DNA of 48,448 nucleotides from Hydrogenophilales bacterium. GTDB taxonomy: Bacteria > Pseudomonadota > Gammaproteobacteria > Burkholderiales > Thiobacillaceae. The notes beneath the pieces were generated by a model. It ran no database searches and had not been told where the DNA came from. It saw only the letters and a program-made list of their open reading frames with translations. Positions 1-9,319 of this stretch are shown here, one piece after another. Every line of letters begins with the position of its first letter. Position 1 is the first letter of the stretch. Where the stretch lies: assembly GCA_024636775.1 (NCBI GenBank), contig JAGXGP010000134.1, positions 1 to 48,448 on the forward strand. Reading direction: 5' to 3'. A program made the position numbers and the translations under genes.

Positions 1-1
1 G

Positions 2-328
2 CGCGGACTCAAGGCCATCATCGCAGGCGCCGGTGGTGCGGCGCATCTGCCCGGCATGCTCGCTGCCAAAACCATCGTGCCGGTGCTGGGTGTGCCGGTA
101 CCATCGAAGTATCTGAAGGGCATGGATTCATTGCTGTCGATAGTGCAGATGCCGAAGGGTATTCCGGTTGCCACCTTTGCCATCGGCGAGGCCGGCGCAG
201 CCAATGCAGCACTTTTTGCAGCGGCACTGATCGCCCGTTATGACAGCGGCCTGGCAGCACAGCTCAACGACTTCCGCAAAGACCAGTCGGATTCAGTGAT
301 GGGGATGGAACTACCCGATGTCGAGTAA
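2..328 (+). CDS. purE: N5-carboxyaminoimidazole ribonucleotide mutase PurE, 3' part
   Basis: The reading frame is open from base 2 and gives the C-terminal ~108 residues of PurE; the start lies before the window. PurE moves the carboxyl group of N5-CAIR to make CAIR in cytoplasmic purine synthesis. The visible part includes the family's [11 protein letters not shown] loop, the [21 protein letters not shown] segment (here split by eye into its two known blocks) and the [12 protein letters not shown] helix. The stop overlaps the purK start by 11 bases, so the two genes are translationally coupled, as is usual for purEK. Identification is firm; only the N-terminus is missing. Confidence 0.95.
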   Translation, partial: RGLKAIIAGAGGAAHLPGMLAAKTIVPVLGVPVPSKYLKGMDSLLSIVQMPKGIPVATFAIGEAGAANAALFAAALIARYDSGLAAQLNDFRKDQSDSVMGMELPDVE

Positions 329-1454
329 ACCCTTGCCTATTCTCCCGGGTGCCACCTTGGGCATTCTCGGAGGAGGCCAGCTCGGTCGCATGTTCACCCT
401 CGCCGCGCGCACCATGGGCTACAAGGTCATGGTGCTCGATCCCGATGACGCCAGCCCGGCTGGACAAATAGCTGATGAACACGTGCAGGCGGATTACACC
501 GATCTCGCTGCGCTGAAAAAGCTTGGCGGCGCCTGTGCGGCAGTCACCACCGAATTCGAGAACGTCCCGGCAGCCAGCCTGATCGAACTTGCGCGCCATT
601 GCCGGGTAGCGCCCAGCGCCGAAGCCGTTGCAATTGCACAGGATCGCGGCCACGAAAAAACCTGGCTAGCCGATAATGATTTTGCCACTGCGCCGTTTGC
701 ATTGATCAATAGTGAAGCCGACCTCGATGCCGCGCTGGCCAAGACGGGCACACCGGCACTCCTGAAAGTGTCACGCTTCGGTTACGACGGCAAAGGTCAG
801 GCCCGCATCGGCACACTCGATGAAGCGCGCACAGCCTTCCGCGAATTCGGCGGCCAGCCTTGCGTGCTGGAAGGCTTCGTCAAGCTGGAATGTGAAGTAT
901 CGGTGGTGCTGGCGCGCAACGATGCTGGTCAGTGTGAGCGGTTCCCCGTCGCAGAAAACCGCCACGAAAATGGCATCCTCGATGTTTCCATCGTCCCGGC
1001 CCGCGTGCCCGAGAGCCTTACGCAACAGGCGCGCGACATGGCCTGTGCGGTTGCCCACAAGCTGGACTATGTCGGCGTCATGGCGGTGGAGTTTTTTGTT
1101 GCCGACGGTCGCTTGCTGATCAACGAAGTCGCCCCGCGCCCGCACAACTCCGGCCACTACACACTGGATGCCTGCGTCACCGACCAGTTCGAGCAACAGG
1201 TACGTGTGCTATGCGGCCTACCCCTGGGAGACACGCGCCTGCTGTCGCCGGTGGTCATGCTCAACATCCTCGGCGACCGCTGGGAAAACGGCGGCCCTCA
1301 CTGGGATGCGCTGCTGGCGCAGCCCAACATCAAGCTGCACCTGTACGGCAAGCAGTCTGCCCGACCAGGGCGCAAGATGGGGCATTGCAATGTGCTGGAC
1401 GCTGATCTGAATACGGCCCTGCAGTTGGCCGAGCAGATACGAAATGGGCTTTGA
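318..1454 (+). CDS. purK: N5-carboxyaminoimidazole ribonucleotide synthase PurK
   Basis: PurK is an ATP-grasp enzyme that carboxylates AIR with ATP and bicarbonate to make N5-CAIR, the substrate of the upstream PurE. The 378-residue length is normal for the family. The N-terminal nucleotide-binding fold has GGGQLGRM at about residues 18-25. The ATP-grasp core has [12 protein letters not shown] near residue 155, and the metal-binding segment [15 protein letters not shown] lies near residue 270. The start overlaps the end of purE, and the last 11 bases overlap the following DUF192 gene, giving a compact three-gene operon. Confidence 0.96.
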   Translation: MSSKPLPILPGATLGILGGGQLGRMFTLAARTMGYKVMVLDPDDASPAGQIADEHVQADYTDLAALKKLGGACAAVTTEFENVPAASLIELARHCRVAPSAEAVAIAQDRGHEKTWLADNDFATAPFALINSEADLDAALAKTGTPALLKVSRFGYDGKGQARIGTLDEARTAFREFGGQPCVLEGFVKLECEVSVVLARNDAGQCERFPVAENRHENGILDVSIVPARVPESLTQQARDMACAVAHKLDYVGVMAVEFFVADGRLLINEVAPRPHNSGHYTLDACVTDQFEQQVRVLCGLPLGDTRLLSPVVMLNILGDRWENGGPHWDALLAQPNIKLHLYGKQSARPGRKMGHCNVLDADLNTALQLAEQIRNGL

Positions 1455-1887
1455 CTTCTGCGGTATGCGCCGCGTCATCGCGCTTGCATTGGCTGTTTTT
1501 ATTTCGAGCGCCTGCGCGGCAGAAAGCGATGGGCAGCAGCCTATTCGCATTGGCCCACACGCTTTCCAGGTTGAAGTCGCGGCCACCTCGCAGCAGCGCG
1601 AACGCGGCCTGATGGGCCGGACTCGCCTTCCCGAAAATGGCGGCATGCTGTTTGTTTTCGACACCACGAGGCGGCACTGTTTCTGGATGCGCAACACCCC
1701 GCTACCGCTGTCGATTGCGTTTATTGATGAAGCCGGGCGCATCTCGAATATCACCGACATGCAACCCCATACCGACACCCTGCATTGCCCCACGATTGCA
1801 ATCCGATACGCGCTGGAAGTCTCTCAGGGAAAATTTGCGCAGCGCGGCATTATTGCTGGCAACCAAGTGGATGGCTTGCCGCAATAA
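1444..1887 (+). CDS. DUF192 family exported protein
   Basis: A 147-residue protein with an N-terminal hydrophobic signal segment (about residues 10-25, possible cleavage after the Ala-rich ACAA) followed by one DUF192 domain. Family hallmarks are RERGLMGRTRLPENGGMLFVF, with WMRNTPLPLSIAFID after it. DUF192 proteins are small, mostly periplasmic proteins of unresolved function. The start used overlaps purK by 11 bases; an in-frame ATG at 1465 directly before the signal segment is an equally good start. Co-transcription with purEK is likely, but no purine role follows from that. Confidence 0.85.
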   Translation: MGFDFCGMRRVIALALAVFISSACAAESDGQQPIRIGPHAFQVEVAATSQQRERGLMGRTRLPENGGMLFVFDTTRRHCFWMRNTPLPLSIAFIDEAGRISNITDMQPHTDTLHCPTIAIRYALEVSQGKFAQRGIIAGNQVDGLPQ

Positions 1888-1890
1888 GCA

Positions 1891-1910
1891 CGTACCCCGT
1901 TCACGGTACG
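1891..1910. terminator. Hairpin between convergent genes
   Basis: Perfect 6-bp arms CGTACC/GGTACG (1891-1896, 1905-1910) enclose an 8-base loop between the convergent DUF192 and DUF3108 genes and overlap the DUF3108 stop codon. There is no clear T-run on either side, so an intrinsic terminator is only a guess. Confidence 0.35.
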
Positions 1911-2935
1911 ATGGACTGAATGTTCAGTTCCATCTGATTTTGTTTGTCATCGCTCATCATCACCCGCACCGGCAGATAATGCCGGTCAACGGCCAGCCAG
2001 ACTTCAAAGCGGCCATCACGGTCATCCCCTAGCCGTGCAAGATGCAGCGTGCGCAGTGAACCCACCGCAGTCTCTACGACTTCCTCCCCACGCACGGCAT
2101 ACGTGTAATCGCGAAGCTTCTTGCCATTGAATACCGTGTACGTCAGCTTGCCTCCGGGAGGCGGTGCTGTGAGCGCGAGATGGAAAAACAGACTGAGTAC
2201 ATCCTGTACCTCGCCCTCATATTTAAAATGGCGCGGCGCCCCTTTGGCCGGGTTCAGTGTGAGGTGGCCCTGAGACGCATCGAATTGAGCACTGCTACGC
2301 TTATCGCCGCGCTGGTCCCAGAATTCTTCAGGCTGCAAACCACGTGGGGTGATGCGGCCCCGGCTGGTTTGCACAAACTTTCCACCGTAGAAAATGCCAG
2401 CCAGGCCCGTGGCTTTGGCCACGCTGATCAAGGTGTAGTGCTGCCCATTTTCGTTAATCCAGACCATGGTTTGTTCGCCTGCCGCCAGCCCGTAACTCAC
2501 CTTGAACCGCAAATCGATGCGGGCGGGTAAAGGATTCAACGGTGGCGGTGCCAATTCGACCAGGTCCGGTGCCGCTGCTTCATCCCGCACAAAATCAGGC
2601 TGCACAACAGGCGGCGTATCAACACTCACAACGGGTTCGATCGAAGCAGAAATCTTGATGGGATCGGATGACGCAACACCAGACGGAGCGGCTTGCTGCA
2701 CCGGATTCTCAACCTGAGGTGGGACACGATAAACGGGGGGGGCAGAAACAGCAGGCTTGGCGACAGGCGGGGGCGGCGGCGGCGCAACCAAGGGAACCAG
2801 CCGTGCTTCGAAGCGTATGGGCGCAGCAGGTAATACTTTTGTTGGCAGACTCCAGTTCGCCCCACCAATCAGAATGACATGCAACAACAGCGACACGCCC
2901 AACGCCAGCCACCACGGGCGCAGGCTACGCCCCAT
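1901..2935 (-). CDS. DUF3108 protein with TonB-like N-terminus
   Basis: A 344-residue protein with an N-terminal membrane anchor (LALGVSLLLHVILIGGANW, about residues 10-28). A proline-rich periplasmic linker with a run of six prolines (about 45-100) follows, then a C-terminal DUF3108 domain (about 140-340). The anchor-plus-proline layout resembles TonB-type energy couplers, but the TonB C-terminal domain is absent. It starts 3 bases after the stop of the second DUF3108 gene and ends the purM-purN-DUF3108-DUF3108 operon. This pairing next to purN is common in betaproteobacteria. The function is unknown; an envelope role is an inference from the anchor and linker. Confidence 0.85.
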   Translation of the reverse strand: MGRSLRPWWLALGVSLLLHVILIGGANWSLPTKVLPAAPIRFEARLVPLVAPPPPPPVAKPAVSAPPVYRVPPQVENPVQQAAPSGVASSDPIKISASIEPVVSVDTPPVVQPDFVRDEAAAPDLVELAPPPLNPLPARIDLRFKVSYGLAAGEQTMVWINENGQHYTLISVAKATGLAGIFYGGKFVQTSRGRITPRGLQPEEFWDQRGDKRSSAQFDASQGHLTLNPAKGAPRHFKYEGEVQDVLSLFFHLALTAPPPGGKLTYTVFNGKKLRDYTYAVRGEEVVETAVGSLRTLHLARLGDDRDGRFEVWLAVDRHYLPVRVMMSDDKQNQMELNIQSIVP

Positions 2936-2938
2936 ATT

Positions 2939-3637
2939 TCAGTCCTTCACGCTGGCGCGCACCAGGCGCTGCTCGAGGGTCACACCGTCTTCAACCACGC
3001 GAACCTGCACAGGCAGATTATTGCGTGCTGGCGCAATCCATACGGTAACGGATTTTTCGTCTGGCTTATCGGTAATCCGCTGATACTGCTGGGTGTTGAA
3101 TGCACCCAGCGGCGTTTGAATGGCACCGCCATCACTCCGGGCATACCGGTAGTCATTCAAGTCACGTCCACTCACCACCTGCAGGCCATAGTCGACAGGT
3201 GGCTTGGCCATAAACATGAATTGGTAAAGCTGGGAAAGCTGATCCTGCGCCCCATTCTGCAGCCCGGCCATTTGTCGCGATTCACCTTTGTACTGATAGG
3301 CAATGCTGCGCTGCTTCCAGTCGAGCCGTGCGGTGGCCAGTTTGTTCGGCGCATCGCTGCGCGCATGTTGGAACTGGGTGGGGCGCAAGCCTTGCGGTGT
3401 GACTGCGCCGACGCTTTCGAGGCGGATGTTGCCCGGCCACAGCAACTTGAGCGGGCCGGTCGCGCGCGTTTCGCTGACCAACTTATAACGCGCGCCGCTG
3501 CGGGTGAACGAGTCGGTTACTTGGCCGAGTTTGTGACCATTACGGTAAAGGTCATAAACCAGACTCATTTGCAACGGCCCGGCTGCCTGGGCCGTGGTGG
3601 CGAACAGACTAGCCGCCAGTAAAAGGGCTTTGATCAT
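2939..3637 (-). CDS. DUF3108 family periplasmic protein
   Basis: A 232-residue exported protein with a short signal peptide (MIKALLLAASLFATTAQA) and a DUF3108 domain covering the rest: YDLYRNGHKLGQVTDSF near the N-terminus and a long antiparallel beta pattern after it. I chose the ATG at 3637 because GGAG sits 8 bases upstream. The GTG at 3643, which overlaps the purN stop, is too close to that site. It is paralogous in domain content to the next gene, which carries a TonB-like anchor, so the two may act together at the envelope. No enzymatic function is known. Confidence 0.85.
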   Translation of the reverse strand: MIKALLLAASLFATTAQAAGPLQMSLVYDLYRNGHKLGQVTDSFTRSGARYKLVSETRATGPLKLLWPGNIRLESVGAVTPQGLRPTQFQHARSDAPNKLATARLDWKQRSIAYQYKGESRQMAGLQNGAQDQLSQLYQFMFMAKPPVDYGLQVVSGRDLNDYRYARSDGGAIQTPLGAFNTQQYQRITDKPDEKSVTVWIAPARNNLPVQVRVVEDGVTLEQRLVRASVKD

Positions 3638-3639
3638 GG

Positions 3640-4272
3640 TCACGCTCCAGTGGATAACACAGACTGTGACGTCAAATCGCCCTTCAAGTTTACGCAGCCA
3701 CCGTTATTTACCAGTTTCCCTTCGGCAAACCAGCGAATGGCTTGCGGATAAATCTGGTGCTCTTGCGCCAAAACCCGTGTAGCGAGTGTAATAGTGGTGT
3801 CGTCTGCCCGCACCGGCACCGCGGCCTGAATGACGATGGGGCCGTGATCGAGTTGCGCAGTCACGAAATGGACCGTACAGCCATGAATTTTCACTCCTTC
3901 TGCCAGTGCGCGCTCATGCGTTTTCAATCCGGGAAACATGGGTAGCAGCGAAGGGTGAATATTCAGCAGCCGGCCTTCAAAACGCTTGATGAACGCCGGA
4001 CTGAGGATGCGCATATAGCCGGCCAGCACCACCAGATCAGGTTGATGGCGCTCGATTTCGTCGGCCAATTGTGCATCAAAGGCTTCACGCTCGGTATGCA
4101 CCGTATGGTCGAGAGCGACAGTTTTCAGGCCGTGTTCGCGTGCAAATGCCAACCCTGCCGCTTGCGGCCGGTTGCTGATGACCGCCACAATTTCAATTGG
4201 CAGTGCTGCTTCAACGATCGCCTGGAAATTGCTTCCGCGACCAGACAGCAGCACGACAACACGGCAACTCAC
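3640..4272 (-). CDS. purN: Phosphoribosylglycinamide formyltransferase PurN
   Basis: PurN transfers a formyl group from 10-formyltetrahydrofolate to GAR, the third step of purine synthesis. The 210-residue length is typical. Visible motifs are the N-terminal [12 protein letters not shown] phosphate-binding loop, the catalytic NIHPSLLP segment with Asn and His, and [12 protein letters not shown] with the catalytic Asp region. The start is a GTG that overlaps the purM stop (GTGA), with AGGTGA a few bases upstream. Tight coupling to purM matches the usual purMN operon, here followed by the two DUF3108 genes. Confidence 0.95.
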   Translation of the reverse strand: MSCRVVVLLSGRGSNFQAIVEAALPIEIVAVISNRPQAAGLAFAREHGLKTVALDHTVHTEREAFDAQLADEIERHQPDLVVLAGYMRILSPAFIKRFEGRLLNIHPSLLPMFPGLKTHERALAEGVKIHGCTVHFVTAQLDHGPIVIQAAVPVRADDTTITLATRVLAQEHQIYPQAIRWFAEGKLVNNGGCVNLKGDLTSQSVLSTGA

Positions 4273-5297
4273 GAATAAATCACCTGCTCCATGCCATCTG
4301 CGCGCGCGATGATTTCACCGATCTGCCACACGGTTTCGCCGCTTTCCTGCAGATGCGCCTTCGCGGCTTCGGCATCTGATGCGGCGACGATGATGCACAG
4401 ACCGATGCCGCAATTGAATGTGCGCAGCATTTCATCTGGAGTCACCTCGCCCGCCTGTTGCAGCCAGTCGAACAGCGGCGGACGGGTCCAGGCAACCGGA
4501 TTGACTTGCGCGGCGAGACTTTCCGGCAGACAACGTGGCAGATTGCCGGTAATGCCACCGCCGGTGATATGCGCCATCCCTTTGACGTTGATTTTTTCCA
4601 GTAACGCCAGCACCGGTTTGACATAAATCCGCGTCGGTTCCATCACCGCATCGGCAAACGGGCGGCCGTGGAAGTCGGATTTCAGGCCAATATGGCTGAT
4701 ATCAATTAATTTGCGGATCAACGAATAGCCATTGGAATGCGCGCCACTGGAAGCGAGTCCCAGCACCACATCGCCAGGCGCAATGCTTTGGCCACCGATG
4801 ACTTTGGACTTTTCGACGACGCCGACGGCAAAGCCGGCCAAGTCGTATTCGCCTTCGGGATACATCCCGGGCATCTCGGCGGTTTCGCCGCCTATCAGTG
4901 CACAGCCGGCCTGCACGCAACCCGTGGCGATCCCTGAGATCACGGCTTCAGCGGTGTCGAGGCTCAATTTTCCGGTGGCAAAGTAATCGAGGAAGAAAAG
5001 TGGCTCGGCGCCCTGCACCAGAATGTCGTTGACACTCATCGCGACGAGATCGATGCCTACGGTGTCGTGACGATTGAGTTCGAACGCCAGCTTCAGCTTG
5101 GTACCGACACCGTCGGTCCCGGAGACCAGCACCGGCTCCTTGAACTTTTTGGACACCTCGATCAGCGCACCAAAACCGCCAATACCCGCCAGCACTTCGG
5201 GACGCATGGTGCGCTTGGCCAGTGGCTTGATGCGCTCGACCAGCGCATCGCCCGCGTCGATATCGACACCGGCATCTTTATAGGAAATGGAAGACAC
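4269..5297 (-). CDS. purM: Phosphoribosylformylglycinamidine cyclo-ligase PurM
   Basis: PurM closes the imidazole ring of FGAM to give AIR using ATP. The protein has the family's opening [16 protein letters not shown], then [11 protein letters not shown], the [15 protein letters not shown]-site segment and [12 protein letters not shown] chose the GTG at 5297 ([10 protein letters not shown]) because GGAG lies 7 bases upstream and it gives 342 residues, close to the family length. A TTG at 5315 would add six residues. It heads the operon purM-purN-DUF3108-DUF3108 and is divergent from the permease gene 39 bases away. Confidence 0.95.
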   Translation of the reverse strand: MSSISYKDAGVDIDAGDALVERIKPLAKRTMRPEVLAGIGGFGALIEVSKKFKEPVLVSGTDGVGTKLKLAFELNRHDTVGIDLVAMSVNDILVQGAEPLFFLDYFATGKLSLDTAEAVISGIATGCVQAGCALIGGETAEMPGMYPEGEYDLAGFAVGVVEKSKVIGGQSIAPGDVVLGLASSGAHSNGYSLIRKLIDISHIGLKSDFHGRPFADAVMEPTRIYVKPVLALLEKINVKGMAHITGGGITGNLPRCLPESLAAQVNPVAWTRPPLFDWLQQAGEVTPDEMLRTFNCGIGLCIIVAASDAEAAKAHLQESGETVWQIGEIIARADGMEQVIYS

Positions 5298-5320
5298 GCC
5301 CGACTCCAGAATCAAAAATA

Positions 5321-5333
5321 CGGTATTTTACCG
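5321..5333. promoter_or_regulatory. Short dyad in the purM/permease divergent gap
   Basis: CGGTA-TTT-TACCG is a perfect 5-bp inverted repeat filling much of the 39-base gap between the divergent starts of purM (5297) and the permease (5337). The gap must hold at least part of both promoters, so this could be an operator, but no regulator is recognised and the repeat is short. Confidence 0.3.
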
Positions 5334-5336
5334 CCT

Positions 5337-7319
5337 ATGGACCCTATCCGCCCCCCCTCCCTTCCAGGCAACATGCCCTGGCTTGTCTTGATTGCCCTGC
5401 TGGTCATGGGCGGCCTGGTCTACGTACTCGGCCCGATCCTCACGCCGTTTCTCGCCGGCGCGCTATTGGCCTATATATTCGATCCGCTGGTCGACCGGTT
5501 GGAAGCACGCGGGATGTCACGCGGCACCGGCACCATTCTGGTGATTTTGCTCGCGGGTCTGGCGCTGTTTACCCTGATGTTGATCGCGCTACCCATGTTT
5601 CAGGGGCAGTTCGCCGAACTCTCGCAGCGCGTGCCGGCTGCGCTCGATTTGCTGCAGACCCGTTTCCTGCCCTGGCTGCAGCAAACATTCGGCATCACGA
5701 TCAGCGCCGATATGAGTTCTGTTAAAACCTGGCTGACCGAAAAAGCCACGCAAAATGGCGCTGACTGGCTACCCACCCTGCAAACCGGCGCGCTCGCTGT
5801 TTTGGGCGTTGTGGTCAACGTGCTGCTGATTCCGGTGGTGATGTTTTATCTGCTGAAGGATTGGGATGTGATGATGGCGCGCGTCGCCGCGCTGGTGCCG
5901 CACAACTGGCGGACGCGTGTCACTCGCATCGCACGCACGATGGACGCAGTGATCGGCGAGTTTATGCGCGGGCAATTAGCGGTCATGGCCATACTCGCGC
6001 TGTATCACGCCATTGCGCTGTGGGCGCTGGGGCTCGACTATGCCCTGCCGATCGGACTACTCACCGGACTCCTGTCCTTCGTTCCTTTTCTCGGAATCGG
6101 TTTGGGCCTGACACTCGCTTTACTGGTGGCGCTGCTGCAATTTGCCGACTGGAGCGGGGTCGCCTGGGTGGCAGGGATTTTCCTGGTTGGCCAGCTCGTC
6201 GAGAGCTACGTGATTACACCACGCATCGTCGGCGAACGAGTCGGCCTGCACCCGGTTGCGGTGATCTTTGCGCTGGCTGCATTCGGCCAGCTGTTCGGCT
6301 TTGTCGGCGTGCTGCTGGCGGTGCCGCTGGCAGCGGTGTTACTGGTGGCGCTGCGTGAATTGCGCACGGTCTACGAGTCAAGCGACTTCTATCGCGGCGG
6401 CTATAATGCCGGCTCTTTTGGTCCCGCGCATTTCCCCATGTCTGCCCCCTTGCTCGAATCCCATATTTCATCCCTGCCGCTGGTCCACAAGGGCAAGGTG
6501 CGCGATATTTACGCCGTTGGTGACGACAAGCTGCTGATCGTCACCACCGATCGACTCTCGGCTTTTGATGTGGTCATGCCGACGCCCATTGCCGGCAAGG
6601 GCGAAGTACTGACCCGGGTGTCGGCGTTCTGGTTCAACAAGCTCAAAGCCATCGTGCCGAGCCAGGCGCTCGATATCGCGCCCGAGTCGGTGGTCGCGGA
6701 AAACGAGCGCGATCAGGTGGCGGGCCGTGCCATCGTGGTGAAAAAACTCAAGGCGCTGCCGGTCGAAGCGATCGTGCGCGGCTATCTGGTGGGATCGGGC
6801 TGGAAGGAATATCTGGCCAGCCAGTCGGTATGCGGTATCAAGCTACCCGCCGGCCTCAAATTGGCTGACCGCCTGCCCGAGCCGATATTCACCCCATCGA
6901 CCAAAGCAGCGATCGGGGCGCATGACGAGAACATCGCATTTGACGCCATGGCCGAGCTGATCGGTGCGGATCTGGCGAAGCAGGTTCGCGACGTCAGCCT
7001 TACCCTGTACAAGACAGCGGCAGAGTATGCACTCACACGCGGCATCATCATTGCCGACACCAAGTTTGAATTCGGCGTCGATAAAGCCGGCAAACTGGTG
7101 TTGATTGACGAAGCGCTGACCCCGGATTCCTCGCGCTTTTGGCCGGCCGACCAATACCAACCCGGCAGCAACCCGCCCAGTTTCGACAAACAGTTTGTGC
7201 GTGACTGGCTGGAGTCCAGCGGCTGGAACAAGCAGGCGCCAGGGCCGGTTTTGCCGGATGAAATCGTGGAAAAGACCGCAGCCAAATACCGCGAGGCGAT
7301 GACGCGGTTACTGGGTTAG
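5337..7319 (+). CDS. AI-2E family permease reading in frame into SAICAR synthase
   Basis: From ATG 5337 the frame stays open for 660 residues. Residues 1 to about 357 are a complete AI-2E/PerM family membrane protein: hydrophobic segments near the N-terminus, the long polar middle region, the [16 protein letters not shown] motif, and the closing [35 protein letters not shown] region written here in family order. After the usual C-terminal end (ESSDFYRG) there is no stop; ten further residues lead straight into the PurC start at residue 368. Substrates of this permease family are uncertain (AI-2, ions or solutes depending on the member). Either a true fusion is made, or the domain boundary is bridged because a stop was lost or misread; purC can also start internally. 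Confidence 0.7.
   Translation: MDPIRPPSLPGNMPWLVLIALLVMGGLVYVLGPILTPFLAGALLAYIFDPLVDRLEARGMSRGTGTILVILLAGLALFTLMLIALPMFQGQFAELSQRVPAALDLLQTRFLPWLQQTFGITISADMSSVKTWLTEKATQNGADWLPTLQTGALAVLGVVVNVLLIPVVMFYLLKDWDVMMARVAALVPHNWRTRVTRIARTMDAVIGEFMRGQLAVMAILALYHAIALWALGLDYALPIGLLTGLLSFVPFLGIGLGLTLALLVALLQFADWSGVAWVAGIFLVGQLVESYVITPRIVGERVGLHPVAVIFALAAFGQLFGFVGVLLAVPLAAVLLVALRELRTVYESSDFYRGGYNAGSFGPAHFPMSAPLLESHISSLPLVHKGKVRDIYAVGDDKLLIVTTDRLSAFDVVMPTPIAGKGEVLTRVSAFWFNKLKAIVPSQALDIAPESVVAENERDQVAGRAIVVKKLKALPVEAIVRGYLVGSGWKEYLASQSVCGIKLPAGLKLADRLPEPIFTPSTKAAIGAHDENIAFDAMAELIGADLAKQVRDVSLTLYKTAAEYALTRGIIIADTKFEFGVDKAGKLVLIDEALTPDSSRFWPADQYQPGSNPPSFDKQFVRDWLESSGWNKQAPGPVLPDEIVEKTAAKYREAMTRLLG
6402..6407 (+). 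promoter_or_regulatory. Perfect -10 box ahead of purC
   Basis: A consensus TATAAT lies 30 bases before the purC ATG, inside the codons joining the permease to PurC. No good -35 element is seen at 16-18 bases upstream, so promoter strength is uncertain. The position is what one expects for purC's own promoter. Confidence 0.45.
6438..7319 (+). CDS. purC: SAICAR synthase PurC
   Basis: PurC joins aspartate to CAIR with ATP to make SAICAR. From the internal ATG at 6438 it gives 293 residues, the usual size of the long bacterial form, and it begins with the expected [21 protein letters not shown] (N-terminal strand and glycine loop). Further motifs are [35 protein letters not shown] and [13 protein letters not shown]. 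No clear ribosome-binding site precedes the ATG. The same frame is open upstream through the permease gene, so PurC may exist alone, as the C-terminal half of a fusion, or both. Confidence 0.93.
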   Translation: MSAPLLESHISSLPLVHKGKVRDIYAVGDDKLLIVTTDRLSAFDVVMPTPIAGKGEVLTRVSAFWFNKLKAIVPSQALDIAPESVVAENERDQVAGRAIVVKKLKALPVEAIVRGYLVGSGWKEYLASQSVCGIKLPAGLKLADRLPEPIFTPSTKAAIGAHDENIAFDAMAELIGADLAKQVRDVSLTLYKTAAEYALTRGIIIADTKFEFGVDKAGKLVLIDEALTPDSSRFWPADQYQPGSNPPSFDKQFVRDWLESSGWNKQAPGPVLPDEIVEKTAAKYREAMTRLLG

Positions 7320-7322
7320 CGC

Positions 7323-8078
7323 TTACTTCAGGGTTTCGCCCAGAAACGCGGCGACGGCCTCGACCATAGCGGGCTCATGCCCGGTATAGAAATGGTCCGC
7401 ACGCGCAATCACCTTTTGTACCGAATGCTTGGCCGCCAGACTCTTTTTGCGCTGCGCTGCATTTTTCAGCACCAGGGGCAGATCGTTTTCACCATACAAA
7501 TCCATCACCGGCAGCTTCAACTTTGCGTAATCTCCATACGACTGTCCCAGGCTTGCCCATGACTTGATGCTGGAATCCGGTTTGCCCGCCATATACACCC
7601 CGCTCATGCGCGACCCCATGCTGTGGGAAACAATCGCCAGTTGCGTATAGCCTTTGGCCTTGAGAAACCCGACCGCCTCGGCAATGCGCTCAGCCCCTTC
7701 AGGAAACGTCGGCGGATAGGCGTCGCTTTTGACATCCGCCGCCATGATCGGCATTTGGATCGACAAGGTCGTCAACCCACGATCGGCCAGTTCGATGCGC
7801 AGCGTGCCCACCATGCCCCAGTCGGGATGAATCCCCATGCCGTGGACGATGATCGCCGCCTTGCGGGGATCCGCAGCGGGGGTAAACAAGGTCAAAAATT
7901 TGTGATGTCCGCGCGGAGTTTGCAAGTAAACCGGGTCGCCCACCACCAGGCCCGGCACGACTTCGTCGGCCCATTTCTTCTCTCGGGCGTAATCGGCTGC
8001 TTCGGCTAAGGCGAAACCATTCAAAGTGAAAACTGCGGTCAATCCTGCGATCCAGCCTAAATACCCATTTTTATTCAT
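7323..8078 (-). CDS. Exported alpha/beta-hydrolase-like protein (DUF3530-like)
   Basis: A 251-residue protein with a signal peptide (cleavage likely after ALAEA, about residue 28). An alpha/beta-hydrolase fold follows: AAIIVHGMGIHPDWG for the oxyanion strand and loop, a SHSMGS nucleophile elbow near residue 153 instead of the canonical GxSxG, an acid in DLYGENDLP, and a His in ADHFYTGHE. It resembles DUF3530 proteins, whose substrate is unknown. It is convergent with purC with only 3 bases between stops, and divergent from rpfG. The first Gly of the elbow is replaced by Ser, but Ser-Asp-His candidates are all present. Confidence 0.75.
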   Translation of the reverse strand: MNKNGYLGWIAGLTAVFTLNGFALAEAADYAREKKWADEVVPGLVVGDPVYLQTPRGHHKFLTLFTPAADPRKAAIIVHGMGIHPDWGMVGTLRIELADRGLTTLSIQMPIMAADVKSDAYPPTFPEGAERIAEAVGFLKAKGYTQLAIVSHSMGSRMSGVYMAGKPDSSIKSWASLGQSYGDYAKLKLPVMDLYGENDLPLVLKNAAQRKKSLAAKHSVQKVIARADHFYTGHEPAMVEAVAAFLGETLK

Positions 8079-8098
8079 TTCGCTTCTTCTCCATGTTC

Positions 8099-8114
8099 GC
8101 GTTAAAGTAAACGC
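8099..8114. promoter_or_regulatory. Dyad in the rpfG/hydrolase divergent gap
   Basis: GCGTT-N6-AACGC lies 20 bases before the hydrolase start and 60 bases before rpfG. It could be an operator for either divergent gene. Arms are only 5 bp, so chance is possible. Confidence 0.25.
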
Positions 8115-8173
8115 TACTTAGCCCGATACCTTAACTAAACTGCTGTATATAAAAACGACTCAGGAAACACATT

Positions 8174-9295
8174 GTGACTACTCGGCCATTACGCGTCGTA
8201 CCTTCCGCACCGCATGCATCCGCTCCACGCGAAGCCCGGCCGCATGGGCGTGCTCGCGTGGTGATCGTCGATGACCGCAGCACCGCCCGCAGCCTACTCG
8301 AAGGCTTGGCACGCACCCTGGAACCGGGTATATCGGTCGAGAGCTATGCTGACCCTTTCGAGGCGCTGGCGCAAATGCAAGTGGCCGCACCTGACCTCAT
8401 CATCAGTGACTACCGCATGCCCGGCATGGACGGCATTGAGTTTACCCGCCGAATCCGTTCTGAACGCCTTTTGGCGGATGTGCCTATCATTATCGTCACC
8501 GTAGTGGAAGATCGCCAGATTCGTTACCAGGCCCTGGAAAACGGCGCCACCGACTTCCTCACCCGTCCGATTGACCCGCAGGAGTGCCGCGCACGATGCC
8601 TGAATCTGCTGGCGTTGCGGCGCAGCCAGAAAGCCATTTCCGACCGCGCCCAATGGCTGGAAGACCAGGTGCAGCTGGCCACCACCGAGGTGCGTTCACG
8701 TGAGCGCGAAACCCTGATGAAACTCGCCAAAGCGGGTGAATACCGAGACGAGGACACCGGCAACCACATCATCCGGATGTCCAAATACGCCCGCCTGATC
8801 GCCGAGGAGCTCAATCTCTCTGCGATGGAATGCGACGAGATCGAGGCGGCCTCGCCAATGCACGACATTGGCAAAATCGGCATCCCTGACCAGATCCTGC
8901 TCAAGCCGGGTCGCCATACGCCAGAGGAACAGGAAATCATGCGCAGGCACCCGTTGATTGGCCATGGCATCCTGGCCGACAGCCCTTCGCGTTTCCTGCA
9001 GATGGGTGCGGTCATCGCACTCGGCCATCACGAAAAATTTGACGGCAGCGGCTACCCGCAAGGGCTGGCCGGAGAGGACATCCCCTTGCCCGCACGCATC
9101 GCGGCGGTAGCCGATGTGTTCGATGCCCTCGCCTCCAAACGCCCGTATAAAAGAGCATGGTCGTTTCAGGAAGCACTGGATCTCATCCGTGCCGAAAGCG
9201 GCAAGCACTTTGATCCAGCCTGCGTGCGCGCGTTTGAACTGCGCATCGATGCCGTTGCGGCCATCATGCAAGAACTGGGCGACCCGGAAGCCTAA
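8174..9295 (+). CDS. rpfG: Response regulator with HD-GYP domain, RpfG
   Basis: RpfG is the cytoplasmic output of the DSF pathway: its receiver is phosphorylated by RpfC and its HD-GYP domain degrades cyclic di-GMP. The 373-residue protein has a receiver domain (about 28-145) with VVIVDDRSTAR and the phospho-acceptor region LIISDYRMPGMDG. The HD-GYP domain (about 180-365) has EDTGNHIIRMSKY, the metal-binding HD in ASPMHDIGKIGIPD, and GHHEKFDGSGYPQGL, so the catalytic signature is intact. The start is a GTG with AGGAAAC upstream. rpfC begins 24 bases after the stop. Confidence 0.9.
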   Translation: MTTRPLRVVPSAPHASAPREARPHGRARVVIVDDRSTARSLLEGLARTLEPGISVESYADPFEALAQMQVAAPDLIISDYRMPGMDGIEFTRRIRSERLLADVPIIIVTVVEDRQIRYQALENGATDFLTRPIDPQECRARCLNLLALRRSQKAISDRAQWLEDQVQLATTEVRSRERETLMKLAKAGEYRDEDTGNHIIRMSKYARLIAEELNLSAMECDEIEAASPMHDIGKIGIPDQILLKPGRHTPEEQEIMRRHPLIGHGILADSPSRFLQMGAVIALGHHEKFDGSGYPQGLAGEDIPLPARIAAVADVFDALASKRPYKRAWSFQEALDLIRAESGKHFDPACVRAFELRIDAVAAIMQELGDPEA

Positions 9296-9319
9296 GCTGC
9301 GGAGGGAGGCCAAGCCAAT

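Noticed and set aside
264-653. Long minus-strand open frames opposite purK
   Set aside because: They mirror the codon pattern of purK and have no recognisable domain or ribosome site.
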